DNA of 64,000 bases from Citrobacter sp. Cu233 (GCF_030332225.1 NZ_JAOWIF010000033.1:124001-188000), one strand, 5' to 3'; numbered from the stretch's first letter, positions 48,445-59,392 are shown. Notes: generated by a model not told the origin, from the letters alone. A program made the numbers and translations.

Positions 48445-49431
48445 TTAGGCGAAACGGCTGTCACGCCCGTGAGGCTCGTTGAGATCCTGCCACGGACCGA
48501 TAGAAATAATACCGGTCGGGTTAATGGTCTTGTGGCTGCGGAAATAGTGATTGCGGATGTGATCGAAATTGACGGTGTCCGCAATGCCTGGCATCTGGTA
48601 GATATCACGCAGAAAACCGTACAGATTCAGATAGTCACTGATCCGATGTTTGTCGCATTTGAAGTGGGTGACATACACCGGATCAAAACGTACCAGCGTA
48701 GTCCACAGGCGAATGTCAGCCTCTGTTAGCTGGTCGCCAGTCAGATAGCGATGCTGACCGAGAATCTGCTCCAGTCGCGCCAGTGATTCAAAGACTTTTT
48801 CTACTGCGCTGTCATACGCTTCCTGGCTGGTAGCAAAACCAGCTTTATAAACGCCATTATTGACGTTGTCATAAATCCAACTGTTCAGATCGTCAATTTT
48901 GCTTTGCAGGGCTGGTGGATAGTAATCCCCGGCTTTTGCGCCCAGCGCATCAAACGCGGTGTTAAACATGCGGATGATTTCTGCCGATTCGTTGCTGACG
49001 ATGGTGTGATTTTTTTTATCCCACAGCACGGGAACCGTTACCCGGCCGCTGTAGTGCGGATCGGCGTGTAAATACAGTTGATAGAGAAACTCGTGCTGGT
49101 AAAGCGTATCGCCTGTTGCTGCCGGAAAGTTGTTATCAAACGTCCAGCCGTTTTCCAGCATCAGCGGATTCACTACGGAAACGGAAATGAAGGGCTCCAG
49201 ACCTTTGAGTTTACGCATAATTAGCGTGCGATGCGCCCACGGGCAGGCCAGAGAAACGTACAGATGATAGCGGTCTTTTTCGGCGGCGAAGCCACCCTCG
49301 CCAGTGGGTCCTGATGCGCCATCTGCGGTGAGCCAGTTACGGAAAGCCGATGCAGAACGTTGGAATTTACCTCCGGTCGATTTGGTGTCGTACCAGGTGT
49401 CATGCCATACGCCGTCAATGAGTTGTCCCAT
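48445..49431 (-). CDS. yqjG: Glutathionyl-hydroquinone reductase YqjG
   Basis: YqjG reduces glutathionyl-hydroquinones to hydroquinones and a glutathione disulfide (Xi-class glutathione transferase). The 328-residue protein has the catalytic cysteine in YVSLACPWAHRTLI (Cys63), a thioredoxin-like N-domain and an all-helical C-domain. PVLWDKKNHTIVSNESAEIIRMF near residues 145-167 gives the glutathione-contact Glu-Ser pair. Length equals E. coli YqjG (328). A terminator separates it from yqjF, so it is its own unit here. Confidence 0.95.
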   Translation of the reverse strand: MGQLIDGVWHDTWYDTKSTGGKFQRSASAFRNWLTADGASGPTGEGGFAAEKDRYHLYVSLACPWAHRTLIMRKLKGLEPFISVSVVNPLMLENGWTFDNNFPAATGDTLYQHEFLYQLYLHADPHYSGRVTVPVLWDKKNHTIVSNESAEIIRMFNTAFDALGAKAGDYYPPALQSKIDDLNSWIYDNVNNGVYKAGFATSQEAYDSAVEKVFESLARLEQILGQHRYLTGDQLTEADIRLWTTLVRFDPVYVTHFKCDKHRISDYLNLYGFLRDIYQMPGIADTVNFDHIRNHYFRSHKTINPTGIISIGPWQDLNEPHGRDSRFA

Positions 49432-49452
49432 TTTATCACCTCTTTAGATAGC

Positions 49453-49481
49453 AAAAGCGAGGAGATGTCTCCTCGCTTTTT
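49453..49481 (-). terminator. Terminator of yqjF
   Basis: AAAAGCGAGGAGA and TCTCCTCGCTTTT form a perfect 13-bp stem over TG. The A-tract provides a T-run on the minus strand, after yqjF. Confidence 0.8.
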
Positions 49482-49502
49482 GATGCGTTTAGTATAGCTT
49501 GC

Positions 49503-49895
49503 TTACCACTTTTTATTCAGTACGCGGTCGATACTGAACGCACCCGGACCAGTGATAGCCAGCAGCAGGAAACCGCCTGCGATGGTCAGGTTTTTCATGA
49601 ACATCAGAGAGTTCATCCCTTCCGCAAAGTTGCTGTGGAAGAGGAACGCGGTCAGCAGGGTGAAGCCTGCGGTGAACAGCGCGGTAGTACGGGTCAGAAA
49701 ACCAAACAGGATGGCCAGACCGCCGCCGAACTCAAGCAGAATAACCAGCGGCAACATAAAACCAGGGACGCCCATGGCTTCCATATACTGTTGGGTACCC
49801 GCATATCCGGTGATTTTTCCCCAACCTGCAGTAATAAACAGGATTGGCATCAGAATGCGCGCTACCAGTACACCAACATCTTCTAATTTTTTCAT
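49503..49895 (-). CDS. yqjF: DoxX-family inner-membrane protein YqjF
   Basis: This 130-residue protein of the DoxX/DoxD family has four hydrophobic segments; MPILFITAGWGKITGYAGTQQYMEAMGVP near residues 17-45 and LLEFGGGLAILFGFLTR near 53-69 are the family pattern. The biochemical role is not established. The E. coli yqjF promoter is induced by dinitrotoluene products through YhaJ and is used in biosensors, so quinone or aromatic stress is a likely context, consistent with the adjacent quinone reductase yqjG. Confidence 0.92.
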   Translation of the reverse strand: MKKLEDVGVLVARILMPILFITAGWGKITGYAGTQQYMEAMGVPGFMLPLVILLEFGGGLAILFGFLTRTTALFTAGFTLLTAFLFHSNFAEGMNSLMFMKNLTIAGGFLLLAITGPGAFSIDRVLNKKW

Positions 49896-50078
49896 CGTAC
49901 TCTCCAGGAAACCACTCAGGCGGATTGTTTTGTCTTTTGTGCATCAACGCTGCAGAGCGCGTCGTTGCTGTCGATGGAGAGAATCATAGACGTGCTGGAT
50001 GACAATTGTTAGCAAGGAAAACTGTCAGTAATTTTCAAAAAATTTGAGGAACCCGCAAAATAAGGGATACGGCAGGGG

Positions 50079-50378
50079 TTAACCGCGCAATTGTTGCTGT
50101 CTGATTGTCGATTTAATCAGACGCCATACGCTCCAGACGCTAAAACCGCGTTTAGCCCAGCGAACCAGCAGATTAGGATTACGAATGGTGCGTACAGCCA
50201 TAATACTGCTGCCGACCAGCACCCAGGCGCGCAGGTTCAGCAGCGTTTTCCAGCCACGATCGTATACGTCAGTCACCTCCAGCCAGTCGCGGCGGGTGGC
50301 AGACAGATCCAGCCGTTGCTGCTGGATCTGACCAAGCAGTTGTGCCTTACGTTTTTGGCGCTCGACTTTACTGCTCAT
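50079..50378 (-). CDS. yqjK: YqjK-like conserved protein YqjK
   Basis: This 99-residue basic protein (MSSKVERQKRKAQLLGQIQQ start) has the YqjK family pattern: a basic amphipathic N-terminal helix, one hydrophobic stretch around VLVGSSIMAV and a W-rich end (RWAKRGFSVWSVWRLI). The function is unknown. Its start codon overlaps the yqjE stop by one base (TAATG), so yqjD-yqjE-yqjK are translated as a coupled set. Confidence 0.9.
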   Translation of the reverse strand: MSSKVERQKRKAQLLGQIQQQRLDLSATRRDWLEVTDVYDRGWKTLLNLRAWVLVGSSIMAVRTIRNPNLLVRWAKRGFSVWSVWRLIKSTIRQQQLRG

Positions 50379-50773
50379 TAGACATCATCCTCCAGGGCCT
50401 GCCTGTCATTAGCAAGTTCGTGGCGTGTATGGCGTAATAGTGTTGATTTACGGGCTTTACGTAGCGTCCATATCCCGCCAACGAGCGCTAAAAGCAACAG
50501 CACAACGGTGGTGGCAATCATCGCGTTCAGGCGGTACTGAGGGTCAATGGCCCAGATGATAAGCACCATCAGGCTCATCAGCCCAAATGCCGCAAAGAGC
50601 ATAGTCAGTCCCAGCATCAGCACGATCTGGACAAGGTTAGCTTTTTCCTCTTCCAGTTCAACGACGGCCAGCCGTAATCGGGTCTCTACGATCTCAACGA
50701 GAATCGTGAGGATCCGTTGTCCAATCCCCAGGACGCTTTTGCCCGGACCTTGTGCGTGTTGAGAGTCAGCCAT
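50378..50773 (-). CDS. yqjE: Phage holin-like (DUF1469) membrane protein YqjE
   Basis: YqjE is a small inner-membrane protein of unknown role. I start at the ATG at 50773 (131 residues, MADSQHAQGPGKS), the E. coli N-terminus; the frame stays open upstream into yqjD. Two membrane segments are visible (VLMLGLTMLFAAFGLMSLMVLIIWAI near residues 51-76 and AMIATTVVLLLLALVGGIWTL near 85-105) after an acidic, coiled-coil-like VVELEEEKANL. It starts two bases after the yqjD stop and ends overlapping yqjK. Confidence 0.91.
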   Translation of the reverse strand: MADSQHAQGPGKSVLGIGQRILTILVEIVETRLRLAVVELEEEKANLVQIVLMLGLTMLFAAFGLMSLMVLIIWAIDPQYRLNAMIATTVVLLLLALVGGIWTLRKARKSTLLRHTRHELANDRQALEDDV

Positions 50774-50775
50774 TA

Positions 50776-51081
50776 TTAGCGGCGCGACAACAGTACACCA
50801 AGCACCACACCGACCGCAGCGCCAATACCAACGCCTGTCCATGGGTTTTCGCGCACATAGTTATCGGCTTTGGCCGCAGCTTCACGGGTTTGCTTAGCAA
50901 TCACATCGCTGGTCTCGCTCAGGCGATGGCGGCTCTCGCGCAGCGCATGTTCGGCTTTGCTGCGAATTTTACTCATCTCTTCCTTCGACTTATCGCCAGA
51001 GGAGCTCAGTACTTCTTCGAGCGTATCCGCAAGGGATTTCAGCTCGGCGCGCAGATTTTCCGTAGCGTTATCTTTCGACAT
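50776..51081 (-). CDS. yqjD: Membrane-anchored ribosome-associated protein YqjD (DUF883)
   Basis: In E. coli YqjD is a tail-anchored inner-membrane protein that binds stationary-phase ribosomes and is under RpoS. The 101-residue protein has a long charged helical region (LRAELKSLADTLEEVLSSSG, then KAEHALRESRHRLSE), the YVRENPWTGVGIGAAVGVVL GVLLSRR tail with a single hydrophobic segment near residues 79-98, and the RENPW motif of the ElaB/YgaM/YqjD group. It is the first of the coupled yqjDEK genes; yqjC lies 33 bases upstream. Confidence 0.93.
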   Translation of the reverse strand: MSKDNATENLRAELKSLADTLEEVLSSSGDKSKEEMSKIRSKAEHALRESRHRLSETSDVIAKQTREAAAKADNYVRENPWTGVGIGAAVGVVLGVLLSRR

Positions 51082-51114
51082 AGTTTTCTCCAGGTGAGTG
51101 GGTAGTTACCGTAC

Positions 51115-51483
51115 TTAGTAATCGCGGGTCTCAAGTTTCTTCAGCTCTTTCTGAGCCTCTTCAAGCTTACGTTCGCGTTTTGCGATTTTATCCGCATCGC
51201 CTTTTTGCTTCGCTTCGGCTAAATCACGCTGACGTTCGGCTATCTCATTTTTCTGTTCTGCGATTTTTTTCTGGTGATTCGCGCGCAGTTTGCTGTCAGT
51301 ACAGTTTGCCCGAACTTCACTCAGCGCTTTGTTCAGGCCATTGATGCGGCTCTGATTGTTGTGCTTTTCGGCATAACTAATCTCCCGTTGAATATCTTGT
51401 TCTTTTTCCTGACAGAGGGAGTTAGCGTAGCTGCCGGCACTGAGAGCGAAAAGACTAATTGCCAAAGCGATGCGGTATTTCAT
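51115..51483 (-). CDS. yqjC: Periplasmic DUF1090 protein YqjC
   Basis: I start at ATG 51483 (122 residues), giving a typical signal peptide (MKYRIALAISLFALSAGSYA, cleaved before NSLCQEK). The mature part is almost entirely charged alpha-helix with heptad-like repeats (AEQKNEIAERQRDLAEAKQK) and two cysteines that may form a disulfide. The family is DUF1090; function unknown. The start five codons upstream would spoil the signal peptide. It is first in the yqjCDEK run. Confidence 0.92.
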   Translation of the reverse strand: MKYRIALAISLFALSAGSYANSLCQEKEQDIQREISYAEKHNNQSRINGLNKALSEVRANCTDSKLRANHQKKIAEQKNEIAERQRDLAEAKQKGDADKIAKRERKLEEAQKELKKLETRDY

Positions 51484-51631
51484 TCTTGAACCTTCCATTG
51501 TGATTCGACCCGGTGCTTTGTGGTCGATGCTCCAGAATAATAAAGCTGTAGGTCATAACTTCAGTTTATTAATCATAGGCACTAAACGGTGAAATCACCA
51601 AAGTGAGTGATCTAATTCAGATTCCTGGAGA

Positions 51632-52015
51632 TTAACCAAAGCGGTGCGGTGTATCCCGTAAACGAGATAACCACTGCACTGCCTGATTGTCATCATCCTG
51701 TTGAGCAATAACGAAGCCATGCGGTAATGTTCTGTCCAGAACGACCTTCGCGGCTGCGCTTTGCGCGCTGGAATCAAAGGTGATCAGCAGCGCGTCATTT
51801 TGCGGGGTAATACTTTTAAAACGAATGCCGTTGGCATCCAGATGATGCCAGATAGAGAAGCCGTCTGGCATGCTGGTGCCCTGATTCACAGCACGAATGG
51901 CCAGCGTCGATTCCTGCTGGCGAATGGCTGACCAGGTCAGGATAAGCGCGCCTAAAAACAGGATAAAAGTGGTAGTCCAGGCCAGTCGTCGGAGCGTTAT
52001 GCGTGATTTCAGCAT
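51632..52015 (-). CDS. mzrA: EnvZ/OmpR modulator MzrA
   Basis: MzrA is a small bitopic inner-membrane protein that binds EnvZ and links Cpx stress signalling to the EnvZ/OmpR system. The 127-residue protein has one membrane segment near residues 12-28 (WTTTFILFLGALILTWSAI) and a periplasmic domain. It begins three bases after the yqjA stop, so the two are co-transcribed, as in E. coli, where CpxR controls them. Length equals E. coli MzrA (127). Confidence 0.93.
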   Translation of the reverse strand: MLKSRITLRRLAWTTTFILFLGALILTWSAIRQQESTLAIRAVNQGTSMPDGFSIWHHLDANGIRFKSITPQNDALLITFDSSAQSAAAKVVLDRTLPHGFVIAQQDDDNQAVQWLSRLRDTPHRFG

Positions 52016-52018
52016 AAT

Positions 52019-52681
52019 TTACCCTCGGTTCCCGTATTTCTTTTTCCATAATACAACCAGTGAACCTGCGAGGCCAAATACCAGCAAAACAACGGGAAGC
52101 AGCATCAGGCATGACATCAGCTGATCTTCATACTTGAGGAATACCGGCGTTTTGCCCAGCAGATAACCCAGTGATGTCAGGATAAGCACCCATAATAATC
52201 CGCTCATCCAGTTGAAAAACTGAAAGCGGGCATTGTTCAGGCCGGACAGCCCGGCAATGGTCGGCAGTAATGTTCTGACGAACGCAATGAATCGGCCCAC
52301 CAGCAGCGCAGACAGACCATGCTTGTGGAAAAGATGATGCGCGCGTTGGTGATAATGAGCCGGAAGATGAGAAAGCCAGTTCTGCACGGTGCGGGTATTA
52401 CCCAACCATCGGCCCTGAATATAGCTGAGCCAACAACCGAGGCTGGCTGCGGTGGTGAGTAGCAGTACTGTTTGCGGAAAACCCATTGCGCCTTTGGCAA
52501 TAAGTACGCCGACCAGTACCAGCAAACTGTCACCAGGTAAAAAGGCCGCTGGTAGCAACCCATTTTCCAGGAACAAAATTGTAAACAGTACAAAATACAG
52601 CATACCAATCATGGAAGGATTGGCCAGAGTTTCAAAATCCTGAGCCCATAAAGCATTCAGTAATTGAGTCAGTAGTTCCAT
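52019..52681 (-). CDS. yqjA: DedA-family membrane protein YqjA
   Basis: YqjA is a DedA/SNARE-associated (VTT) inner-membrane protein, a proton-dependent transporter-like protein needed for alkaline and osmotic tolerance and normal cell division together with YghB. The 220-residue protein has about five hydrophobic segments; [24 protein letters not shown] near residues 37-60 contains the essential Glu39 and Asp51 and [19 protein letters not shown] near 129-147 the essential arginines. Length equals E. coli YqjA (220). Confidence 0.94.
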   Translation of the reverse strand: MELLTQLLNALWAQDFETLANPSMIGMLYFVLFTILFLENGLLPAAFLPGDSLLVLVGVLIAKGAMGFPQTVLLLTTAASLGCWLSYIQGRWLGNTRTVQNWLSHLPAHYHQRAHHLFHKHGLSALLVGRFIAFVRTLLPTIAGLSGLNNARFQFFNWMSGLLWVLILTSLGYLLGKTPVFLKYEDQLMSCLMLLPVVLLVFGLAGSLVVLWKKKYGNRG

Positions 52682-53030
52682 TCAGTATTCCTGGAGAATC
52701 GGTTATGGTCACGCCGTTGTTCTTGAGTTTGTAATGCCGCGATTTTATTGGTGTTTTTTGCATGGATCGCGGTCTGCACAAATTCACGGCCTGAACTGTT
52801 CCCTGTTAAGTTGTGAAGTAAGCAAGCACTAACACATAAAAAATTCAAAACGCTTTTAATTGTAACAAAGGTCAACGTAGTCCGTTATAGAAATTACGGC
52901 GGTTGAACTCTGATTTTGCTGATCGCAATGGAGTGAGGCGAGAGGATTTACACAGGCTGACACTTTATACCTAATGCTTACCGAGTGCCAGAAACAGGCG
53001 CTATTACCGCGCCTGTGAAAGTCAGAAGGT
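52682..53030. other. exuR-yqjA intergenic region (349 bases)
   Basis: No gene is seen. It contains the yqjA-mzrA promoter (on the minus strand, in the AT-rich part around 52780-52900) and, next to exuR, a terminator hairpin (52994-53016). A minus-strand open frame running over 52669-52875 has no family resemblance. Confidence 0.6.
52994..53016 (-). terminator. Terminator of exuR
   Basis: ACAGGCGC (52994-53001) pairs with GCGCCTGT (53009-53016), 15 bases beyond the exuR stop; TTTCTGG follows on the minus strand. Confidence 0.65.
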
Positions 53031-53807
53031 TTATTTTGTGCTGTTTGCAGCGGTATCCAGATGAACTACCGGATTTTCCGTGAAAAGGTAACGATCCGCG
53101 TTGAACTCGAAATCATCGCTGGTTTCGTTAAACAGCATCTGTTTTGTGTTCTCGAGGTGCTGCCACATCGCCAGTTTGGCTGCATGCGGATCTTTGCGAA
53201 TTAATGCCCGCAGGATCTGGTCATGGTCATCACACCAGTTGTCTACCGTGCGCAGATCAATGTGATCGTGCAATTTCTTCCAGTAGGGGTTGTGAACGCG
53301 CTGGGTCCACATTTTTTCAACAATGGCGGCCAGAGCTGAGTTTTGCGTCGCTAGCGCGACCTGAACATGGAACTGCAGGTCCCATTCGGAGTCACGAAAG
53401 CTTTTTTCGTTGCGCGACTTCTCCTGGATTTCCATCAGTTTCATGATGTCCTGCTTGGTCACCTGGGTGGCGGCAAACTCGGCGATGTTGCTCTCAATAA
53501 GCTGACGCGCTTGCAGCAATTCAAAAGGACCGTAGCTGGCGAATTCCAGACCTTCGTCGGGAGCAACATAATGTTTGGGTTGGTTAGAGATGACGTGGAT
53601 ACCAGATCCTTTACGCACCTCAACGTAGCCTTCAACCTCGAGCATAATAATCGCTTCACGAACCACAGTACGGCTGACATTCTTTTCATCGGCAATAAAG
53701 CGCTCAGCGGGAAGTTTATCGCCCACCAGATAGACGCCTTGCTCGATGCGTTCTTTTAGATCGGCAGCAAGTTGTTGGTACAAACGTCGTGGTTCAGTGA
53801 TTTCCAT
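53031..53807 (-). CDS. exuR: GntR-family repressor ExuR of hexuronate genes
   Basis: ExuR represses exuT, uxaCA and uxaB unless galacturonate or a derivative is present. I use the ATG at 53807 (258 residues, [17 protein letters not shown]), with GGAG six bases upstream; this equals the E. coli start and length. The winged helix-turn-helix spans about residues 7-75 ([20 protein letters not shown], then [15 protein letters not shown]), and the C-terminal FadR-type helical effector domain carries the metal ligands ([13 protein letters not shown] and DDHDQIL). A possible ExuR box (ATTTGTTATACCACTT, 53838-53853) lies just upstream, suggesting autoregulation. Confidence 0.95.
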   Translation of the reverse strand: MEITEPRRLYQQLAADLKERIEQGVYLVGDKLPAERFIADEKNVSRTVVREAIIMLEVEGYVEVRKGSGIHVISNQPKHYVAPDEGLEFASYGPFELLQARQLIESNIAEFAATQVTKQDIMKLMEIQEKSRNEKSFRDSEWDLQFHVQVALATQNSALAAIVEKMWTQRVHNPYWKKLHDHIDLRTVDNWCDDHDQILRALIRKDPHAAKLAMWQHLENTKQMLFNETSDDFEFNADRYLFTENPVVHLDTAANSTK

Positions 53808-53837
53808 ATGCACTCCAGGCATGATACGGCAGACTAT

Positions 53838-53853
53838 ATTTGTTATACCACTT
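53838..53853. promoter_or_regulatory. Possible ExuR/UxuR box upstream of exuR
   Basis: ATTTGTTATACCACTT resembles the palindromic AATTGGTATACCAATT-type operator of ExuR and UxuR in its central TATACCA half. Confidence 0.45.
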
Positions 53854-53887
53854 TTGCGATGACGGCTCTACTCGCACCGACAAAAAA

Positions 53888-53907
53888 GCCGCCAGTCAAC
53901 TGGCGGC
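53888..53907 (-). terminator. Terminator of exuT
   Basis: GCCGCCAG and CTGGCGGC form an 8-bp stem over a four-base loop. On the minus strand it is followed by TTTTTTG. It lies 34 bases after the exuT stop. Confidence 0.85.
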
Positions 53908-53941
53908 TCTGCATTATATACCGATGACGACCAGCGTCAGG

Positions 53942-55243
53942 TTAATTTTGCGTAGCGGGAGTGCCGGTTTGCGGACCTGAATCAATCTCGCTTGCCGATT
54001 TGTTCTGCAGTACCGTCCAGATGACTAACGCACCGAGCAGATCGAATACTGCCAGTACGGCGAACAGTGGGCTAAAGCCGATGGTATCAGCCAGGGCGCC
54101 AACGACCAGGGCAAACAGGGTACTCGCCAGCCAGGCTGACATACCCGTCAGGCCGTTAGCGGTCGCGACTTCATTACGGCCAAATACGTCAGAAGAGAGC
54201 GTAATCAGCGCGCCAGACAGCGCCTGGTGAGCAAAACCACCGACGCACAGCAGGGCGATAGCAATATACGGGCTGGTGAACAGACCAATCATCCCTGGGC
54301 CAATCATCAGCAGTGCACCCATGGTGACGACCATTTTACGAGACACGATCAGGTTTACGCCAAACCAGCGCTGGAACAGCGGCGGTAAGTAACCCCCGAT
54401 GATACAGCCCAGGTCAGCGAACAGCATTGGCATCCACGCGAACATCGCAATCTCTTTCAGGTTAAAGCCGTAGACTTTAAACATGAACAGCGGGATCCAG
54501 GCGTTGAATGTACCCCAGGCCGGTTCTGCCAGAAAACGTGGCAGCGCGATACCCCAGAACTGGCGGTTACGCAGGATCTGGCCAAGCGACATTTTCTTCG
54601 CTGTGCTGTTTTTGTGCTGTGATTCCTGACCGTTAAGGATGTAATCACGCTCTTCGTCAGACAGTTTTTTCTGGTCGCGCGGGTGCTTATAGAAGACAAG
54701 CCAGGACATCGCCCAGATGAAGCTCAGGGCACCAGAAATAATGAACGCCATCTGCCAGCTGTGCATGACGATAGCCCACACGACCAGCGGCGGAGCGATC
54801 ATCGCGCCAATAGAAGAGCCGACGTTAAAGTAACCTACGGCAATAGAACGTTCTTTTGCCGGGAACCATTCAGAACTGGCTTTCAGACCTGCAGGGATCA
54901 TCGCGGCTTCTGCGGCACCGACTGCGCCTCGTGCCAGTGCCAGTCCACCCCAGCTACCAGCCAGCGCCGTGGCACCACAGAAGACGGCCCACAGAACGGC
55001 GAACATCGCGTAGCCTATTTTGGTGCCGAGCACATCCAGCACGTAACCAGCAACGGGTTGCATTACGGTGTAAGCAGCAGAATACGCTGCGATGATATAG
55101 GAATACTGTTGAGTGGAGATGTGTAACTCTTCCATCAGAGTTGGCGCAGCTGCCGCCACAGTGTTACGTGTCAGGTAACCCAGCACGGTGCCAAGCGTCA
55201 CCAGTGCGATCATGTACCAACGTAACCCTTTAATTTTACGCAT
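53942..55243 (-). CDS. exuT: Hexuronate transporter ExuT (MFS)
   Basis: ExuT imports D-galacturonate and D-glucuronate by proton symport. I use the ATG at 55243 (433 residues, MRKIKGLRWYMIALV), which has GAGG seven bases upstream, rather than an ATG four codons earlier. Twelve membrane segments and the ACS-family features are seen (LGYLTRNTVAAAAPTLMEEL near residues 21-40 and AAYTVMQPVAGYVLDVLGTKIG near 56-77). It is divergent from uxaC, as in E. coli. GarP in this window is a relative. Confidence 0.95.
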   Translation of the reverse strand: MRKIKGLRWYMIALVTLGTVLGYLTRNTVAAAAPTLMEELHISTQQYSYIIAAYSAAYTVMQPVAGYVLDVLGTKIGYAMFAVLWAVFCGATALAGSWGGLALARGAVGAAEAAMIPAGLKASSEWFPAKERSIAVGYFNVGSSIGAMIAPPLVVWAIVMHSWQMAFIISGALSFIWAMSWLVFYKHPRDQKKLSDEERDYILNGQESQHKNSTAKKMSLGQILRNRQFWGIALPRFLAEPAWGTFNAWIPLFMFKVYGFNLKEIAMFAWMPMLFADLGCIIGGYLPPLFQRWFGVNLIVSRKMVVTMGALLMIGPGMIGLFTSPYIAIALLCVGGFAHQALSGALITLSSDVFGRNEVATANGLTGMSAWLASTLFALVVGALADTIGFSPLFAVLAVFDLLGALVIWTVLQNKSASEIDSGPQTGTPATQN

Positions 55244-57128
<1,885 letters not shown>

Positions 57129-57142
57129 GGCCCGGGGTTGGT

Positions 57143-58630
57143 ATGCAATACATCAAGATCCACACGCTGGATAACGTCGCGGTTGCGCTCGCGGATTTGG
57201 CCGAAGGGACCGAAGTCACCGTTGATGGACAGGCTATTACCCTGCGCCAGGCGGTAACACGTGGCCATAAATTTGCTTTACGCGATATTGCGCAAGGCGA
57301 AAACGTTGTTAAATATGGTTTGCCAATTGGCCATACGCTGGTTGATGTCGCTGCGGGTGAGCACATTCATGCTCACAACACGCGTACGAATCTGAGCGAT
57401 CTGGACACGTATAGCTACCAACCGGATTTTCAGGCGGAAGTTGCTCAGGCAGCCGATCGCGACGTGCAGATTTATCGCCGCGCGAACGGTGATGTTGGGG
57501 TACGCAACGAGCTGTGGATCCTGCCGACCGTCGGCTGTGTCAATGCGATGGCGCGTCAGATGCAAACCCGTTTCCTGAAAGAGACCCACGACGCCGAAGG
57601 TATCGACGGCGTTCATCTTTTCAGCCACACCTACGGCTGCTCGCAACTGGGTGACGACCATATCAACACTCGCACCATGCTGCAAAACATGGTGCGTCAC
57701 CCGAATGCGGGGGCGGTGCTGGTGGTTGGCCTCGGTTGTGAAAACAACCAGGTTGATGCTTTTCGCGAAACGTTAGGTGAGTATGATCCTGAACGCGTTC
57801 ACTTTATGGTCTGCCAGCACCAGGAAGACGAAGTGGAAGCGGGGATCGAACATCTCCATCAGCTGTACAGCGTGATGCGTAACGATAAGCGTGAGCCGGG
57901 TAAACTCGGCGAGCTGAAGTTTGGTCTGGAATGTGGCGGATCTGATGGCTTGTCTGGTATCACCGCTAACCCGATGCTGGGGCGTTTCTCTGACTACGTG
58001 ATCGCGAACGGCGGGACTACCGTGCTGACTGAAGTCCCGGAGATGTTCGGTGCTGAGCAGCTATTAATGGACCACTGCCGCGACGAAGAAACCTTCGGTA
58101 AGCTGGTGACCATGGTCAATGACTTCAAGCAATACTTCATTGCTCACGACCAGCCGATCTATGAGAACCCATCGCCGGGGAACAAAGCGGGTGGCATCAC
58201 CACGCTGGAAGATAAATCGCTGGGATGTACACAGAAAGCGGGTTCCAGCAAAGTTGTCGATGTACTGCGCTACGGCGAACGCCTGAAAACGCCAGGTCTG
58301 AATCTGTTAAGTGCTCCGGGTAATGACGCCGTTGCGACCAGTGCGCTGGCGGGGGCTGGCTGTCATATGGTGTTGTTCAGTACCGGGCGCGGTACACCGT
58401 ACGGTGGTTTTGTTCCGACGGTGAAAATCGCTACCAACAGCGAGCTGGCCGCGAAGAAAAAGCATTGGATCGATTTTGATGCCGGGCAGCTAATCCACGG
58501 TAAAGCGATGCCGCAACTGCTGAATGAGTTTGTCGATACCATCGTTGAGTTTGCCAACGGCAAACAGACCTGCAACGAACGCAATGATTTCCGTGAACTG
58601 GCTATCTTTAAAAGTGGCGTAACGCTGTAA
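57143..58630 (+). CDS. uxaA: Altronate dehydratase UxaA
   Basis: UxaA dehydrates D-altronate to 2-keto-3-deoxygluconate in the galacturonate branch. The 495-residue protein has an N-terminal SAF-like domain (residues 1-90) and the dehydratase domain with GYGxxRANGDVGVRNELWILPT-like YRRANGDVGVRNELWILPTVG near residues 112-132, THTYGCSQLG, ECGGSDGLSGITANPMLG and [10 protein letters not shown] motifs. It is a paralogue of GarD (18833). Length equals E. coli UxaA (495). It ends the uxaCA operon; a palindromic element and a terminator follow. Confidence 0.96.
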   Translation: MQYIKIHTLDNVAVALADLAEGTEVTVDGQAITLRQAVTRGHKFALRDIAQGENVVKYGLPIGHTLVDVAAGEHIHAHNTRTNLSDLDTYSYQPDFQAEVAQAADRDVQIYRRANGDVGVRNELWILPTVGCVNAMARQMQTRFLKETHDAEGIDGVHLFSHTYGCSQLGDDHINTRTMLQNMVRHPNAGAVLVVGLGCENNQVDAFRETLGEYDPERVHFMVCQHQEDEVEAGIEHLHQLYSVMRNDKREPGKLGELKFGLECGGSDGLSGITANPMLGRFSDYVIANGGTTVLTEVPEMFGAEQLLMDHCRDEETFGKLVTMVNDFKQYFIAHDQPIYENPSPGNKAGGITTLEDKSLGCTQKAGSSKVVDVLRYGERLKTPGLNLLSAPGNDAVATSALAGAGCHMVLFSTGRGTPYGGFVPTVKIATNSELAAKKKHWIDFDAGQLIHGKAMPQLLNEFVDTIVEFANGKQTCNERNDFRELAIFKSGVTL

Positions 58631-58675
58631 TGACCCTTAATTTTTCGCGCGACAGCCGCGCTGGCTGCGTTCATT

Positions 58676-58712
58676 CACCCCGGTCACTTACTCCAGTAAG
58701 ATCCCGGGAGTG
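58676..58712. repeat. Palindromic intergenic element between uxaA and ygjV
   Basis: CACCCCGGTCACTTACT and AGTAAGATCCCGGGAGTG are imperfect inverted arms around CC. Similar 'CCCCGGTCACTTACT...AGTAAG..CCCGGGG' blocks with a CTTGCCGCCTTG downstream part (here 58718-58730) recur between genes in enterobacteria from what I remember. Its function is unclear. Confidence 0.5.
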
Positions 58713-58777
58713 CCTGAACTTGCCGCCTTGCTGTAGCACGAAATCTATTGGGTAATCGAAATCGAGTGGATTTAAAA

Positions 58778-58812
58778 AAACGGCGTTTCATAATATGGAG
58801 CGCCGTTTGCTT
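58778..58812 (+). terminator. Terminator hairpin after uxaA
   Basis: AAACGGCG and CGCCGTTT pair across a 17-base loop, followed by GCTTTTG. It lies just before the ygjV start. Confidence 0.6.
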
Positions 58813-58837
58813 TTGTATTTTCTGACAAGGATCTTCC

Positions 58838-59392
58838 ATGACCGCGTATTGGCTGGCCCAGGGCGTAGGTGTCATCGCCTTTCTGATCGGTATTACCACT
58901 TTTTTTAATCGTGACGAGCGCCGGTTCCGGCTACAGCTCGCCGTCTATAGCGCCACCATTGGCGTACACTTCTTTCTGATGGGGGCCTGGCCCGCGGGAA
59001 TGAGCGCTGAGCTTAATACTGTACGTACCCTGGTCTCAATGCATACCCGCAAGCTGTGGGTCATGACGGTTTTTATTGTCCTTACACTGGTTCTTGGGCT
59101 GGCAAAATTGCAGCATGCTATGGAGCTACTGCCTATTATCGGCACGCTTGCCAGTACCTGGGCACTGTTTCGTTGCAAAGGGTTAACCGTGCGCTGTGTG
59201 ATGTGGTGTGCAACGGGCTGTTGGGTTATTCACAATTTCTGGCTGGGATCGATTGGCGGGACGATGATTGAAGGAAGCTTTCTGGTGATGAACGGCCTGA
59301 ACATTGTCCGCTTCAGGCGCATGCAAAAACGCGGTATTGATCCCTTTAAAATTGAAAACAGTGCACAGCAAGAAAAGCCCTCCGCCCGATGA
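58838..59392 (+). CDS. ygjV: YgjV-family inner-membrane protein
   Basis: This 184-residue inner-membrane protein has about five hydrophobic segments (GVGVIAFLIGITTFF, LWVMTVFIVLTLVLGLAKL and others) and the inhibitor-of-growth-like YgjV family pattern. E. coli YgjV is 183 residues. Its function is unknown. The C-terminal 25 residues are hydrophilic, and the stop codon lies inside the shared terminator with sstT (59377-59401). CAAGGATC precedes the ATG. Confidence 0.9.
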   Translation: MTAYWLAQGVGVIAFLIGITTFFNRDERRFRLQLAVYSATIGVHFFLMGAWPAGMSAELNTVRTLVSMHTRKLWVMTVFIVLTLVLGLAKLQHAMELLPIIGTLASTWALFRCKGLTVRCVMWCATGCWVIHNFWLGSIGGTMIEGSFLVMNGLNIVRFRRMQKRGIDPFKIENSAQQEKPSAR

